DNA of 64,000 bases from Candidatus Phaeomarinobacter ectocarpi (GTDB taxonomy: Bacteria; Pseudomonadota; Alphaproteobacteria; CGMCC-115125), in assembly GCF_000689395.1 (NCBI RefSeq), contig NZ_HG966617.1, positions 3,012,721 to 3,076,720 on the forward strand, given 5' to 3'. Of the stretch, positions 45,662-54,451 are shown one piece after another. Position numbers and translations under genes: made by a program. The notes below the pieces were generated by a model. The model searched no databases, had not been told where the DNA came from, and was given only the letters and a program-made list of their open reading frames with translations. The first letter of the stretch is position 1; every line of letters begins with the position of its first letter.

Positions 45662-46492
45662 TCACCGCACCTCTTCGACGAAGTAAAACTCCTTGTCGAA
45701 GAAGCTGTAGAGCACATTCGCAGGCACGAGATAGGTCTCTTCCACATAGTCGCGCTGGCTTTCGTGGATGTCCCAGCCGCGCAGTTTGGCGTCGGCGTTG
45801 CTTGGCATGGAATGGGTCGGGTCTGGCTGGTTCTCCGCTACAAAGTCGCCGCGCTCACCGCCCAGCCGCTGCATGACGCCGCGCGGCATCAGCGTGTAGG
45901 CGATATTGCTGGGGCCCTGATAGACGTGAATGCCCTCGAACTGCCGCACCGCATGTTGGGCTGCCAGACCGATACGCATGTGATCACGATGGCCTGTCGC
46001 GCCGGACTCAGGCCAGAACGTGACGACGAGATCCGGCTCGAAGCGATGAAACGCCTTGGTGATTTCAGCCGCCAGCGACAGGAACGGCACATCGCGTTCC
46101 AGTGCCCCGTCCGGCATCGGCCACACTTCGTGGGCATCGATGCCCAGCGCATAGCTGTTCTTGAGCGCTTCCGCCATGCGGATGATGCCCAGATGCTGCT
46201 GGTGCACGATCTTCGGCATCTGCGTGCCTGCTTCGCCGCGCGTGGCGGTAATCATGCCCAGGTCCGCCCCTTCGGCCTTGGCCGCCACCAGCAGACCCGC
46301 CACCAGCTGCTCATCATCGGGATGCGCGAAAATCGCCATGACGCGCTTGGCACCCAGCTCCTGGGTCAGCGACGTCACGTGCTTGACCCCCGGCTCTTCA
46401 AACAGGGAATCCAGCCAGATCGCGCCCACCATGCTCACCAGGAGCGCAATTCCGCCGACAATTGCACCGATGCGCCCCAGAAGCTTGAGCAT
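45662..46492 (-). CDS. PIG-L/LmbE family deacetylase, membrane anchored
   Basis: 276 residues. An N-terminal membrane helix ('IGAIVGGIALLVSMVGAIW') precedes a LmbE-like zinc deacetylase domain: the 'MAIFAHPDDEQLVAGLL' motif holds the zinc ligands His and Asp and the catalytic Asp, and 'SGATGHRDHMRIG' the third ligand and general acid histidine. The family removes acetyl groups from N-acetylglucosamine-type substrates or from thiol sugars. Substrate here unknown; the anchor suggests a membrane or cell-envelope glycan. Confidence 0.85.
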   Translation of the reverse strand: MLKLLGRIGAIVGGIALLVSMVGAIWLDSLFEEPGVKHVTSLTQELGAKRVMAIFAHPDDEQLVAGLLVAAKAEGADLGMITATRGEAGTQMPKIVHQQHLGIIRMAEALKNSYALGIDAHEVWPMPDGALERDVPFLSLAAEITKAFHRFEPDLVVTFWPESGATGHRDHMRIGLAAQHAVRQFEGIHVYQGPSNIAYTLMPRGVMQRLGGERGDFVAENQPDPTHSMPSNADAKLRGWDIHESQRDYVEETYLVPANVLYSFFDKEFYFVEEVR

Positions 46493-46578
46493 GCGACCTC
46501 TCCCGATTTCACGGGTCTGCTATTCAGACCCTGCCGTGTTTCTGGCATTTCGACGCCAAAAGCGCCATATAGGCGCCC

Positions 46579-47445
46579 ATGAACGTGCAGTTTCACAAGA
46601 TGAACGGCCTCGGCAACGAGATCGTGGTGATCGACGCCCGCGACGGGGGCTTTGCCCTCGACGCCGATGCTGCACGCCTGATCGGCAATCCCGCGACCGG
46701 CCCCGGCTGCGACCAGATCATGGTGATTGAGCCAGGAAGAAAGGGCGCCGACGTCTGGACGTCCATCTGGAACAATTCCGGCGAGGAAGTGGAAGCCTGC
46801 GGCAACGGCGCCCGCTGTGTCGCCGCCTACCTTTTTAAGGCCGATCTCTTCCAGGAAAGCGGCGCGACGCAGCTCACCATGGGCACCCTGGGCGGCACAA
46901 TCGTCGCGACGGACGCCGGCGACGGCAACATCACCATCGACATGGGGCGCCCACGCTTTGACTGGCAGGACATTCCGCTGTCTGAAGAAATCCGCGACAC
47001 CCGTGCCATCGAACTGCAGATCGGCCCCATCGATGACCCGATCCTGCACTCGCCATCGGTCGCCAATGTGGGCAACCCGCACGCGATCTTCTGGGTGACG
47101 GACGCAGACGCCTACGATCTGGAAAAGATCGGGCCGATGCTCGAGAACCATCCGATCTTCCCCGAGCGGGCCAACATTTCGCTGGCTCAGGTGATCGACG
47201 ACAAGACCATCCGCACCCGCGTGTGGGAACGCGGCGCCGGGGCAACGCGCGCCTGTGGCACAGCCGCCTGCGCCATTGGCGTCAGCGCCGCGCGCACCGG
47301 CCGCACCGGTCGCGATGTCTCCGTGCACCTGCCCGGCGGCCCCCTGCGCATCCAGTGGCGCGAGGCGGACGACCATATTTTGATGACCGGTCCCGCGGAG
47401 TTTGAATTCTCCGGCGACATTGATCTGTCGGGAACTGCCGCATGA
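46579..47445 (+). CDS. dapF: Diaminopimelate epimerase
   Basis: 288 residues. Interconverts LL- and meso-diaminopimelate for lysine and peptidoglycan. The two catalytic cysteines are C74 ('EACGNGARCVAAYL') and C226 ('GATRACGTAACA'). 'FHKMNGLGNEIVVIDAR' at the N-terminus fixes the start. First gene of a chain in which each start codon overlaps the preceding stop (ATGA): dapF-mtaB-ftsY-yciB. Confidence 0.96.
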   Translation: MNVQFHKMNGLGNEIVVIDARDGGFALDADAARLIGNPATGPGCDQIMVIEPGRKGADVWTSIWNNSGEEVEACGNGARCVAAYLFKADLFQESGATQLTMGTLGGTIVATDAGDGNITIDMGRPRFDWQDIPLSEEIRDTRAIELQIGPIDDPILHSPSVANVGNPHAIFWVTDADAYDLEKIGPMLENHPIFPERANISLAQVIDDKTIRTRVWERGAGATRACGTAACAIGVSAARTGRTGRDVSVHLPGGPLRIQWREADDHILMTGPAEFEFSGDIDLSGTAA

Positions 47446-48704
47446 GCGCCCCCGAAATAGTAACCTTCGGCTGCCGCCTCAACGCCTATGAGAGCGAGGT
47501 CATGCGTGACCACGCCCGCGCCGGCGGCATCGACAACGCCATCATCTTCAATACCTGCGCTGTCACCGGCGAAGCCGTGCGCCAGGCCCGTCAGGCCATC
47601 CGCAAGGCCCACCGCGATCATCCGGATGCGGAGATTATCGTCACCGGATGCGCTGCCCAGATCGAGCCCGAGACGTTTGCCAACATGCCGGAGGTGTCCC
47701 GCATCGTCGGCAACGCGGAAAAGACAAAGGCCGAAACCTTCCTCAAGGGCTCCAACGCCCCGCGTATCGCCGTGGCTGACATCATGGAGGTGCGCGAAAC
47801 CGCGAGCCATCTCATTGCGGGTTTCGAAGCCCGCGCCCGCGCCTTCGTGGAAGTGCAAAACGGCTGCGACCATCGCTGCACGTTCTGCGTCATCCCCTAT
47901 GGCCGCGGCAACTCCCGCTCTGTGGCGGCAGGCGAAGTCGTGACGCAGATCCGTCAGCTTGTTGAAAACGGCACCCAGGAGATCGTCCTCACCGGCGTTG
48001 ACCTCACATCCTGGGGCAGTGACCTGCCCGGCACGCCGCCGCTGGGCAATCTCGTGCAGCGCATCCTCAAGCTGGTGCCCGAGCTGCCGCGCCTGCGCCT
48101 CTCATCAATCGACAGCATCGAAGCAGACCCGGACCTCATGCGCGCCATCGCCGACGAGGAACGTCTGATGCCGCATCTCCACCTGTCCCTGCAGCACGGC
48201 CACGACATGATCCTCAAGCGCATGAAGCGCCGCCACTCGCGCGCCGACGCCATTGCCTTTTGTGACGAAGCCCGCCGCCTGCGCCCCGAAATTGCCTTTG
48301 GTGCTGACATCATGGCCGGCTTCCCGACCGAGACCGACGGGATGCACGCCGCCAATCTGTCGCTCATCGATGCCTGCGGTCTCACCCATGTGCACGTCTT
48401 CCCCTATTCGCCCCGCCCCATGACGCCTGCCGCCAAGATGCCGCCAGTGGATGGCGCCACCATCAAGGCCCGCGCCGCAGACCTGCGTGCCCGCGGCACA
48501 GCAGCACTGGCTGCAAGCCTCGATACCCATGTGGGTCACACCGTCCGCCTTCTCGCTGAACGCGAGACCGAAGGGCATACGGATGATTTTGCTTCCATCC
48601 GGCTCACCCATGCGGTGACGCCGGGCAGCATCATCGAAGCGCAGGTGACAGGCCGCGACGGCACAACCCTTATCGCAACACCAAAAGTATCCGCCGCCGC
48701 ATGA
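47442..48704 (+). CDS. mtaB: tRNA t6A37 methylthiotransferase MtaB
   Basis: 420 residues. Radical-SAM enzyme that converts t6A37 to ms2t6A37 in tRNA. The N-terminal domain carries the auxiliary-cluster cysteines C11, C39 and C70; the radical-SAM motif is C142, C146, C149 ('NGCDHRCTFCVIPYGRG'). A TRAM domain lies at the end. ATGA overlaps join it to dapF (47442-47445) and ftsY (48701-48704), so expression must be coupled. Confidence 0.94.
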   Translation: MSAPEIVTFGCRLNAYESEVMRDHARAGGIDNAIIFNTCAVTGEAVRQARQAIRKAHRDHPDAEIIVTGCAAQIEPETFANMPEVSRIVGNAEKTKAETFLKGSNAPRIAVADIMEVRETASHLIAGFEARARAFVEVQNGCDHRCTFCVIPYGRGNSRSVAAGEVVTQIRQLVENGTQEIVLTGVDLTSWGSDLPGTPPLGNLVQRILKLVPELPRLRLSSIDSIEADPDLMRAIADEERLMPHLHLSLQHGHDMILKRMKRRHSRADAIAFCDEARRLRPEIAFGADIMAGFPTETDGMHAANLSLIDACGLTHVHVFPYSPRPMTPAAKMPPVDGATIKARAADLRARGTAALAASLDTHVGHTVRLLAERETEGHTDDFASIRLTHAVTPGSIIEAQVTGRDGTTLIATPKVSAAA

Positions 48705-49762
48705 CCAGCACCCCCCGCATCCCCCGGATTATCGATCTGGGCGCCAACGCGCCTGCACAGCCAGACGAGCCTGAGAAGAAAGGCCTCTTCAAACGCCTGC
48801 GCGAGGGTCTGAGCCGCTCCACATCCAGCATGACCACCGGCATCGCGTCGGTGTTCACCAAGCGCAAACTCGACGGCACCACCATCGAAGAGCTGGAAGA
48901 CCTGCTGATCCAGGCAGACCTCGGCGTGGACACAGCGACCGCCATCACTGACGCTGTGAGTGATGGGCGCTACGACAAGGAAGTGGACGAAGCCGAAGTC
49001 CGCGCCATCGTCGCCAGCGAAGTTGCCAAGGTGCTGGAGCCGGTAGAGGCGCCTTTGCTGCTGGACGGCACCCACAAGCCGCACATCATTTTGGTCGTTG
49101 GCGTCAATGGCGCAGGCAAAACCACCACCATCGGCAAGCTCGCCAAGAAGATGTCAGCTGCCGGTAAATCCGTTGTGCTCGGAGCCGGCGACACTTTTCG
49201 TGCTGCTGCCATCGACCAGCTGAAGATCTGGGGCGAGCGCATCGGGGCACCCGTCGTCGCCCACAATGTCGGCGCGGATTCAGCCGGCCTCGCCTTCGAC
49301 ACCATCACCAAGGCCGAAGAAGTCGGCGCAGACATTGTGATGATCGACACAGCCGGACGCCTGCAGAACAAGACCGAGCTGATGTCCGAGCTTGAAAAAG
49401 TCGTGCGCGTCATCAAGAAGCGCAACGAGACAGCCCCACATTCCGTTTTGCTGGTGCTTGATGCCACCACCGGCCAGAACGCCCTCAACCAGGTTGAGGT
49501 CTTCACCAAGGCTGTTGGCGTCACCGGCCTCGTCATGACCAAGCTCGACGGCACGGCGCGTGGTGGCATTCTTGTCGCCATCGCCAAAAAGTCCGGCCTC
49601 CCCGTTCACGCAATTGGGGTTGGCGAAGGCGAAGACGATCTGCAACCCTTCATCGCCTCGAACTTTGCCCAGGCCATAGCCGGTCTAGATGACACGCAAA
49701 CGCCAACCGCCGCCCTCGACGCATCGGCTGAAGCCGCAGCCACATCCGAAAGCACCTCATGA
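48701..49762 (+). CDS. ftsY: Signal recognition particle receptor FtsY
   Basis: 353 residues. GTPase receptor of SRP at the inner membrane; partner of Ffh at 42084. P-loop 'VVGVNGAGKTTTIGKLAKK' (from 132), 'GDTFRAAAIDQLKIWGER', 'DTAGRLQNKTELM', 'TKLDGTARGGI' and 'GVGEGEDDLQPF' are present. The acidic A domain is short, and a C-terminal Ala/Thr-rich tail follows. Third gene in the overlapping chain. Confidence 0.97.
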   Translation: MTSTPRIPRIIDLGANAPAQPDEPEKKGLFKRLREGLSRSTSSMTTGIASVFTKRKLDGTTIEELEDLLIQADLGVDTATAITDAVSDGRYDKEVDEAEVRAIVASEVAKVLEPVEAPLLLDGTHKPHIILVVGVNGAGKTTTIGKLAKKMSAAGKSVVLGAGDTFRAAAIDQLKIWGERIGAPVVAHNVGADSAGLAFDTITKAEEVGADIVMIDTAGRLQNKTELMSELEKVVRVIKKRNETAPHSVLLVLDATTGQNALNQVEVFTKAVGVTGLVMTKLDGTARGGILVAIAKKSGLPVHAIGVGEGEDDLQPFIASNFAQAIAGLDDTQTPTAALDASAEAAATSESTS

Positions 49763-50382
49763 GCGACGCCGCCGTAAAAAAAGAACCTTTAAGCCCGACC
49801 GTCCGCCTGCTGATCGAGATCGGACCGCTGGCGGTGTTCTTCATCGCCAACTGGCGGTTCGACATTTTTACGGCCACCGGCGCGTTCATGGTTGCCATTA
49901 CGGCATCCCTCGCGGCGTCGTGGATACTGGCCCGCCATATCGCCACCATGCCGCTCGTCACCGGCGTCTTCGTGCTCGTGTTCGGCGCCCTCACGCTCTA
50001 CCTGAACGATGATCTATTCATCAAGGTGAAGCCGACACTGGTAAACGGGCTTTTCGCCGCCATCCTGTTCAGCGGCTTGTTCTTCGGCAAATCACTGCTG
50101 AAGATCGTGTTTGACGGCACCTTCCGCCTGACACCCGAAGGCTGGCGCAAGCTCACCTGGCGCTGGGCCTTTTTCTTCGTGTTTCTCGGCATCCTCAACG
50201 AAATCATCTGGCGCAACTTCTCCACCGATTTCTGGGTGAGCTTCAAGGTCTTCGGGAACATGCCCATCACCATGGTATTCGCCGTCGCACAGGTCGGCCT
50301 GCTGCAGAAATACGCCCTGCCCGAACCCAAGACAGAAGCCGAGCAGGAAGCCGAAGCCGAACGCCAGAACGAAACGCTGTAG
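49759..50382 (+). CDS. yciB: Inner membrane-spanning protein YciB (septation protein A, IspZ)
   Basis: 207 residues, five predicted membrane helices. 'LLIEIGPLAVFFIANWRFDI', 'VNGLFAAILFSGLFFGKSLL', 'WRKLTWRWAFFFVFLGILNE' and 'FWVSFKVFGNMPITMVFAVAQ' are the YciB/IspZ signatures. Involved in cell-envelope/septum formation in enterobacteria; molecular role not clear. Last gene of the dapF chain (ATGA overlap at 49759) and followed by a terminator. Confidence 0.94.
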   Translation: MSDAAVKKEPLSPTVRLLIEIGPLAVFFIANWRFDIFTATGAFMVAITASLAASWILARHIATMPLVTGVFVLVFGALTLYLNDDLFIKVKPTLVNGLFAAILFSGLFFGKSLLKIVFDGTFRLTPEGWRKLTWRWAFFFVFLGILNEIIWRNFSTDFWVSFKVFGNMPITMVFAVAQVGLLQKYALPEPKTEAEQEAEAERQNETL

Positions 50383-50408
50383 TTTCCACCACCCCACCAT
50401 TTGTCATT

Positions 50409-50441
50409 CCGTGGCTTGACCACGGGGTAACACCCTTTTTT
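50409..50441 (+). terminator. Palindrome and terminator after yciB
   Basis: CCGTGG (50409-50414), centre CTTGA, CCACGG (50420-50425) belongs to the intergenic palindrome family with the same CTTGA centre. It overlaps a second small stem, GGGT (50425-50428) with ACCC (50432-50435), that runs into six T. Together they probably end the dapF-yciB transcript. Confidence 0.65.
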
Positions 50442-50465
50442 GGGGGAGGAAGCCTCACTTGCCCT

Positions 50466-51599
50466 CTAGTTGAAGTTCTGAACCAGTTCCGGGCTGGCGA
50501 GACGCCGCCCGTTGTCCCACCCCAGCCAGCCGATCTGCGTGCCGTGGGGATGGGAGTCAGCCAGGACGCGCGCATCACACGTCCCATCACCGCGCCACAG
50601 GGCCAATGCGACATGCATGGGCTTGTTGTTTGTTTCAGGTTCAAGCCGCAGCCACGCAACGGGCGCATCCAGTGTCGCTGCCTCACCTGCCTTCACAATG
50701 GCTGCATACGCCCGGTCCTGAACGTGCGTGGGCATGTACTGCCACATCACCGAATGCAGCACGCATCTCGCCTGACCGGGTACTACGGATGCACCCAGCA
50801 CATCTTCAAGCCACGCATCGGCCGACGCATTCTCGACGACCGGCTTCACCTCCTGCGCAATGGCAATCGCCGCATCCAGCCGGGCGAGACGCTCAGGCAT
50901 GTCCGTCCAGATGTAAGACCGCACCTTGAGGGCATTGTCCGAATTGAGAATATCAATCGGCGCCGCATCACACGCCCGCCGGGCCGCGATCGTCAAAGGC
51001 GCGTCCACCGGCGGCGTTAATGGCAGTGTCCAATCCGGCGTCATGCGGCAGTCGGACGTGTCATCCCCCCATGTGGCCGCCCCAAAGGTGTAGTGAAACC
51101 GGTCAAGCCCCTGCAGCAACCCGGCGCTGGCGCCCAGTTCAAATGTGGCGACCGGCATCTGCACCAGTCGGGCGAGTTCCAGCAGTCCCGGAACCAGTGA
51201 GCCGGACCGGGCCACTTCGTTGGTCTGCGGCGGCTGGGTGACATAGTCCATGGTGAAGGCCGTGTGCGCGGCAAAAGCCTCAAGGACGTGTGTCCAGACG
51301 CCATCCGCCACACCATCGCCGCCACATGAGGGATAATGCCGGGCAAGCACCGGAACATCGCCGCTCAGAGCCAGCGCATGCGCGCAGCCCAAAAACCGCA
51401 ACGGCAAAACATCTGTTGCCACATAGGCCGCCGTAGACCCTTCCCACCACGGCATGTAGGTCGCGACGATATCGTCTCCTGCTTCAAACGCATCCGCTGC
51501 CTGTTCAAGCAGGGCAGCTGAAAAAGGTGATCCAAGCAAATGGCAAAACTCGGCCTGCTTGCGAAAACCAACTGCGAAAGCTTCAAGACGATCACTCAT
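50466..51599 (-). CDS. DUF2332 family protein
   Basis: 377 residues. Matches DUF2332 as I know it: 'FRKQAEFCHLLGSPFSAALL' at the N-terminus, 'HYPSCGG' and 'TNEVARSGSLVPGLLELAR' in the middle, 'VATFELGASAGLLQGLDRF' (a Rossmann-like glycine motif), 'VVPGQARCVLHSVMWQYMP' and 'AWLRLEP' later. The fold suggests a SAM- or nucleotide-type binding site, but function is unknown. No close partner; a Nudix gene lies 97 bases upstream in the same direction. Confidence 0.85.
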   Translation of the reverse strand: MSDRLEAFAVGFRKQAEFCHLLGSPFSAALLEQAADAFEAGDDIVATYMPWWEGSTAAYVATDVLPLRFLGCAHALALSGDVPVLARHYPSCGGDGVADGVWTHVLEAFAAHTAFTMDYVTQPPQTNEVARSGSLVPGLLELARLVQMPVATFELGASAGLLQGLDRFHYTFGAATWGDDTSDCRMTPDWTLPLTPPVDAPLTIAARRACDAAPIDILNSDNALKVRSYIWTDMPERLARLDAAIAIAQEVKPVVENASADAWLEDVLGASVVPGQARCVLHSVMWQYMPTHVQDRAYAAIVKAGEAATLDAPVAWLRLEPETNNKPMHVALALWRGDGTCDARVLADSHPHGTQIGWLGWDNGRRLASPELVQNFN

Positions 51600-51696
51600 G
51601 CGACGCTCCGTTATGAACCCTGCGAATTGAGGGCGGGCGAACGGTGCGGGCTAACCCTGCCGCAAGGGAAGTCCATTGACGCAAGGCTGATATCCG

Positions 51697-52332
51697 TCAG
51701 TCCGGCTTGCCAGCATCCTCAACTGGGTTGGTGAAAGGGGCAAAAACCGGCGTTTGCGCAACTTCCTGAAACTGTGTGAGCGCCCAGCGCACGCTTGGAA
51801 AAGCCAACTCGTCCCAGGGGATGTCTTCCTTGCGGAACAAAGCCACCTCCAGACTTTCCTCACCTACATCAATGTCAGGAGATAGCAGGGTTGCTTTGTA
51901 CATCAGCTGCACCTGAGAGATATGCGCCAGGGAATAGACCGCCAGCAGCGCATCAATGCGAATGTCCGCACACGCTTCTTCGAGCGCTTCGCGCCGGGCG
52001 CCCGCATCAGTCGTTTCCCCGTTCTCCAGATAGCCCGCCGGCAGCGTCCAGAACCCCTTGCGTGGCTCAATGGCACGACGGCACATCAAATACCGCACGT
52101 CACCATCTTCCGCGCAGTGCCACGTAACAACAGACCCCACAACAATCTTGGGATTTGTGTAGTGGATGTACCCGCAGTCATTGCACACGTGCCGCGCATG
52201 GGTATCACCATCGGGAACCCTCAACGTGAATGCGTGTTTGTCATCTATCGACCGCGGCAACAAAGCCGCATTACGTTCCGCATCCGACACAACAGGCTGC
52301 GCGGGATCAGGAGTCTTGCTTGATTTGGTCAT
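51697..52332 (-). CDS. Nudix hydrolase with N-terminal zinc-ribbon motif
   Basis: 211 residues if it starts at the ATG at 52332; an ATG at 52353 is also possible and neither has a good ribosome site. The Nudix box runs from G100 to A122 ('GYLENGETTDAGARREALEE'), with E106 and E118-E119 binding metal; the normal final glycine is C121. Upstream is a 'HVCNDCGYIHYTNP' knuckle, usual in the NUDIX group that also contains NadM- and ADP-ribose-type pyrophosphatases. Substrate unknown. Confidence 0.85.
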   Translation of the reverse strand: MTKSSKTPDPAQPVVSDAERNAALLPRSIDDKHAFTLRVPDGDTHARHVCNDCGYIHYTNPKIVVGSVVTWHCAEDGDVRYLMCRRAIEPRKGFWTLPAGYLENGETTDAGARREALEEACADIRIDALLAVYSLAHISQVQLMYKATLLSPDIDVGEESLEVALFRKEDIPWDELAFPSVRWALTQFQEVAQTPVFAPFTNPVEDAGKPD

Positions 52333-52748
52333 TGTAGAATTGGCACTCCGCATGCGGATTGTTGCAAGGCGTCGCGGCTACGCATTGCAGCCCGGCTGAA
52401 ACCGTAAAACTAGATCATGGTGCGGATTGAGCCAGCGCAAAACTGCATGCAATTTGGCATCGAATTACGCCCATGCTCTTGCGTCCCATTCTGAATGGTG
52501 CACTGTTAGCGTGTTGGAAAACTTTGTGCGGTCTAACGCACCAACTTGCTCTGCGCTCAACGTCACCAAATTACGCGACGCAAAATGGACGCAAAGACAA
52601 AATACGTATGTACCCGGACGACATTTGAAATACCCGTGCCACGCCGCCCCGATCCCCGATCGCAAGCCCCATTGAAGGCAAGCAGTCCGAGGCGGAAATA
52701 TTCCCAAGGCGCGGACCCGGCAAACCGAAGACAAAGGAAGCAAGCACC
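52333..52748. other. Intergenic region upstream of the MarR-H1 gene
   Basis: About 400 bases, more A/T-rich than the neighbours, with no supported gene. It should carry the promoters of the leftward Nudix gene and the rightward MarR gene. Repeated ACGCAAA-type words occur near 52577-52595 ('gacgcaaaatggacgcaaag'), a possible regulator site, but no clear palindrome is visible. Confidence 0.5.
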
Positions 52749-53396
52749 ATGGCCAAGAAGCTAGACCTCGAACAATCCCCCGGACATCTGCTCCGCCGCG
52801 CCACGCAGTTCGCGCAGGACCTCTTCACCAAGGAAGTTGGCGCCGGCGGTCTGACCGCGCGTCAGTTTGCTGTGCTCGTGACTGTCGAACGCGATGAAGG
52901 CCTGAGCCAGACCGATCTGGTGAAACAGACCGGCATCGACCGCTCGACCCTCGCAGACATGATCAGCCGCATGATTTCCCGCGGACTTCTGCAGCGCAAG
53001 CGCACCAAGACGGACCGTCGCGCAAACTCCGTGAACCTCACAGCAGCCGGCCGCCGCGCCCTGAACGCCACAATGCCTCAGGCCGTGCGCGCTGAAAAAA
53101 TGGTGATGGATGCCCTGAGCCCCAAGCAGCGTGAAAACCTGTTTGAAATCCTCGGCGTCATCGCAAATCTCGGCAACGACGCCATGGAAGCCGTGAGTGC
53201 TGCAACGGGTCGCAAGCCTGCCGCCAAGAAGAAGGCCGCAGCTAAAAAGAAACCTGCCGCAAAGAAGAAGGCAGCACCCAAGCGCAAGGCAGCCGCCAAG
53301 AAAACGACGGCCAAAAAGAAAACAGCCGCCAAAAAGAAGGCTGCTCCCAAGCGTAAGACAGCAGCCAAGAAGAAGACAGCAGCAAAACGCCGCTAG
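52749..53396 (+). CDS. MarR family regulator with a histone H1-like Lys/Ala tail
   Basis: 215 residues. Residues 1-150 are a MarR winged-helix protein: 'GLTARQFAVLVTVERDEGLS', the helix-turn-helix 'TDLVKQTGIDRSTLADMISR', the wing 'RKRTKTDRRANSVNLTAAG', and a dimerisation helix. Residues 155-215 contain only Lys, Ala, Pro, Arg and Thr in AAKKK/APKRK repeats, like eukaryotic H1 tails and bacterial H1-like proteins (AlgP, Hc1). The tail would give strong non-specific DNA binding. The frame is continuous; ACAAAGGAAGCAAGCACC precedes the ATG. Monocistronic. Confidence 0.92.
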   Translation: MAKKLDLEQSPGHLLRRATQFAQDLFTKEVGAGGLTARQFAVLVTVERDEGLSQTDLVKQTGIDRSTLADMISRMISRGLLQRKRTKTDRRANSVNLTAAGRRALNATMPQAVRAEKMVMDALSPKQRENLFEILGVIANLGNDAMEAVSAATGRKPAAKKKAAAKKKPAAKKKAAPKRKAAAKKTTAKKKTAAKKKAAPKRKTAAKKKTAAKRR

Positions 53397-53421
53397 TCAG
53401 CCGGTCTGGCCTGAGCCGGAC

Positions 53422-53781
53422 TTAAATTTGAATATCAAGATTGGTGCCGGGGCGCGAGTTGCGTGTCCCAGCATTTTGCTGCGCGTCCCTTAGGGGCGCT
53501 TCGCGGGCAAATTCACGTGCCAAATCACGTGCCAAGTCGTTTGTCCGCGCATCTGCCGCATCACGCCGCTCATCGGCTCGCTTGTCGTCATCATTGCGCG
53601 TTTCAAACCGCGCCTGCTCCGCCTTGCGGGCTTCTGCTGAAATTTCCACCTGAACCGCATTGCTGCTGCCCCGCGCCGCCAGTTTTTCCACCGGCGGAGG
53701 CGCATAGGCGCGCACATTTTTGGGCGCAGCATAGGTCTGCGCCTGTGCGGCAATCAGCGATGAGGTGATGGGCAAAGCCAT
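53422..53781 (-). CDS. Small secreted or cytoplasmic Ala/Arg-rich protein, unknown
   Basis: 119 residues from the ATG at 53781; a TTG at 53793 is an alternative with GAGGA closer to it. The N-terminus ('LPITSSLIAAQAQTYAAPK') is weakly signal-like. The rest is charged and low in hydrophobics: 'VQVEISAEARKAEQARFETR', then Asp/Arg/Ala repeats ('DDDKRADERRDAADARTND'), probably disordered or coiled. No family recognised. Lies 25 bases from the convergent MarR-H1 gene. Confidence 0.5.
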   Translation of the reverse strand: MALPITSSLIAAQAQTYAAPKNVRAYAPPPVEKLAARGSSNAVQVEISAEARKAEQARFETRNDDDKRADERRDAADARTNDLARDLAREFAREAPLRDAQQNAGTRNSRPGTNLDIQI

Positions 53782-53853
53782 AAAAGCGCGCAAATCCTCG
53801 AAAGAAGGAAAAAACGGTCCTACCGGTTTAGGCCGTCCAGGGTTGCCGCAAAG

Positions 53854-54438
53854 TTAATCTGAAAGCTCAGATACGGGGGTTCTGGCGGATTCGAGCTCCG
53901 GCAGGATCACGTTTTCGATATCCGCCGGCGCAATCGGGCCCACATATTTGAAGCGGATGATCCCGTTGCCATCAACGATGAAGGTCTCCGGCACCCCATA
54001 GACGCCCCAATCAATGGCCGTGCGCCCGGTTCTGTCCGCCCCCACCGCCTGAAACGGGTTGCCCAGCGTGCCCAGGAACCGCCGGGCATTCTGAGGCGCA
54101 TCCTTGTAGTTCAGCCCCACAAGCCGCACGTCGTCGCGTTCGGCCAGCTGCATCAACACCGGATGCTCGACCCGGCACGGCCCGCACCACGAGGCCCACA
54201 CATTCACGATGGTCGGTGCGCCGGTCTTGAGATCGTCGGAAGCAAGGCCGGGCATGTTCTGCAGGCCGTCCACCGGCGGCATCACAAAGTCAGGAACCGG
54301 CTTGTCCTTGAGTGCCGTGGGGATTTCGCTGGGGTCTCCCCAGAACAGCGCCAGATAGAGCAAGGCGGCAAGGGCTGCAAAAACCGCAACGGGTACAAGC
54401 GCCCCATAGCGACGCCCTGCAGGCGCATCCTCGCTCAT
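53854..54438 (-). CDS. ccmG: Thiol:disulfide interchange protein CcmG/DsbE
   Basis: 194 residues. Periplasmic, membrane-anchored thioredoxin that reduces apocytochrome c for haem attachment. One N-terminal helix, then a thioredoxin fold with 'NVWASWCGPCRVEHP' (C85, C88), 'LVGLNYKDAPQNARRFL' and 'WGVYGVPETFIVDGNG', the CcmG cis-proline loop. Start at 54438: an upstream ATG that overlaps the ccmD stop is out of frame here because of a 17-base direct repeat. Last gene of ccmABCDG. Confidence 0.94.
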   Translation of the reverse strand: MSEDAPAGRRYGALVPVAVFAALAALLYLALFWGDPSEIPTALKDKPVPDFVMPPVDGLQNMPGLASDDLKTGAPTIVNVWASWCGPCRVEHPVLMQLAERDDVRLVGLNYKDAPQNARRFLGTLGNPFQAVGADRTGRTAIDWGVYGVPETFIVDGNGIIRFKYVGPIAPADIENVILPELESARTPVSELSD

Positions 54439-54451
54439 GACGCTTGCTCGC

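Noticed and set aside
53205-53396. Short tandem DNA repeats at the end of the MarR gene as a possible CRISPR or VNTR
   Set aside because: The repeats are Lys/Ala codons in one coding frame; no spacers, no regular unit.
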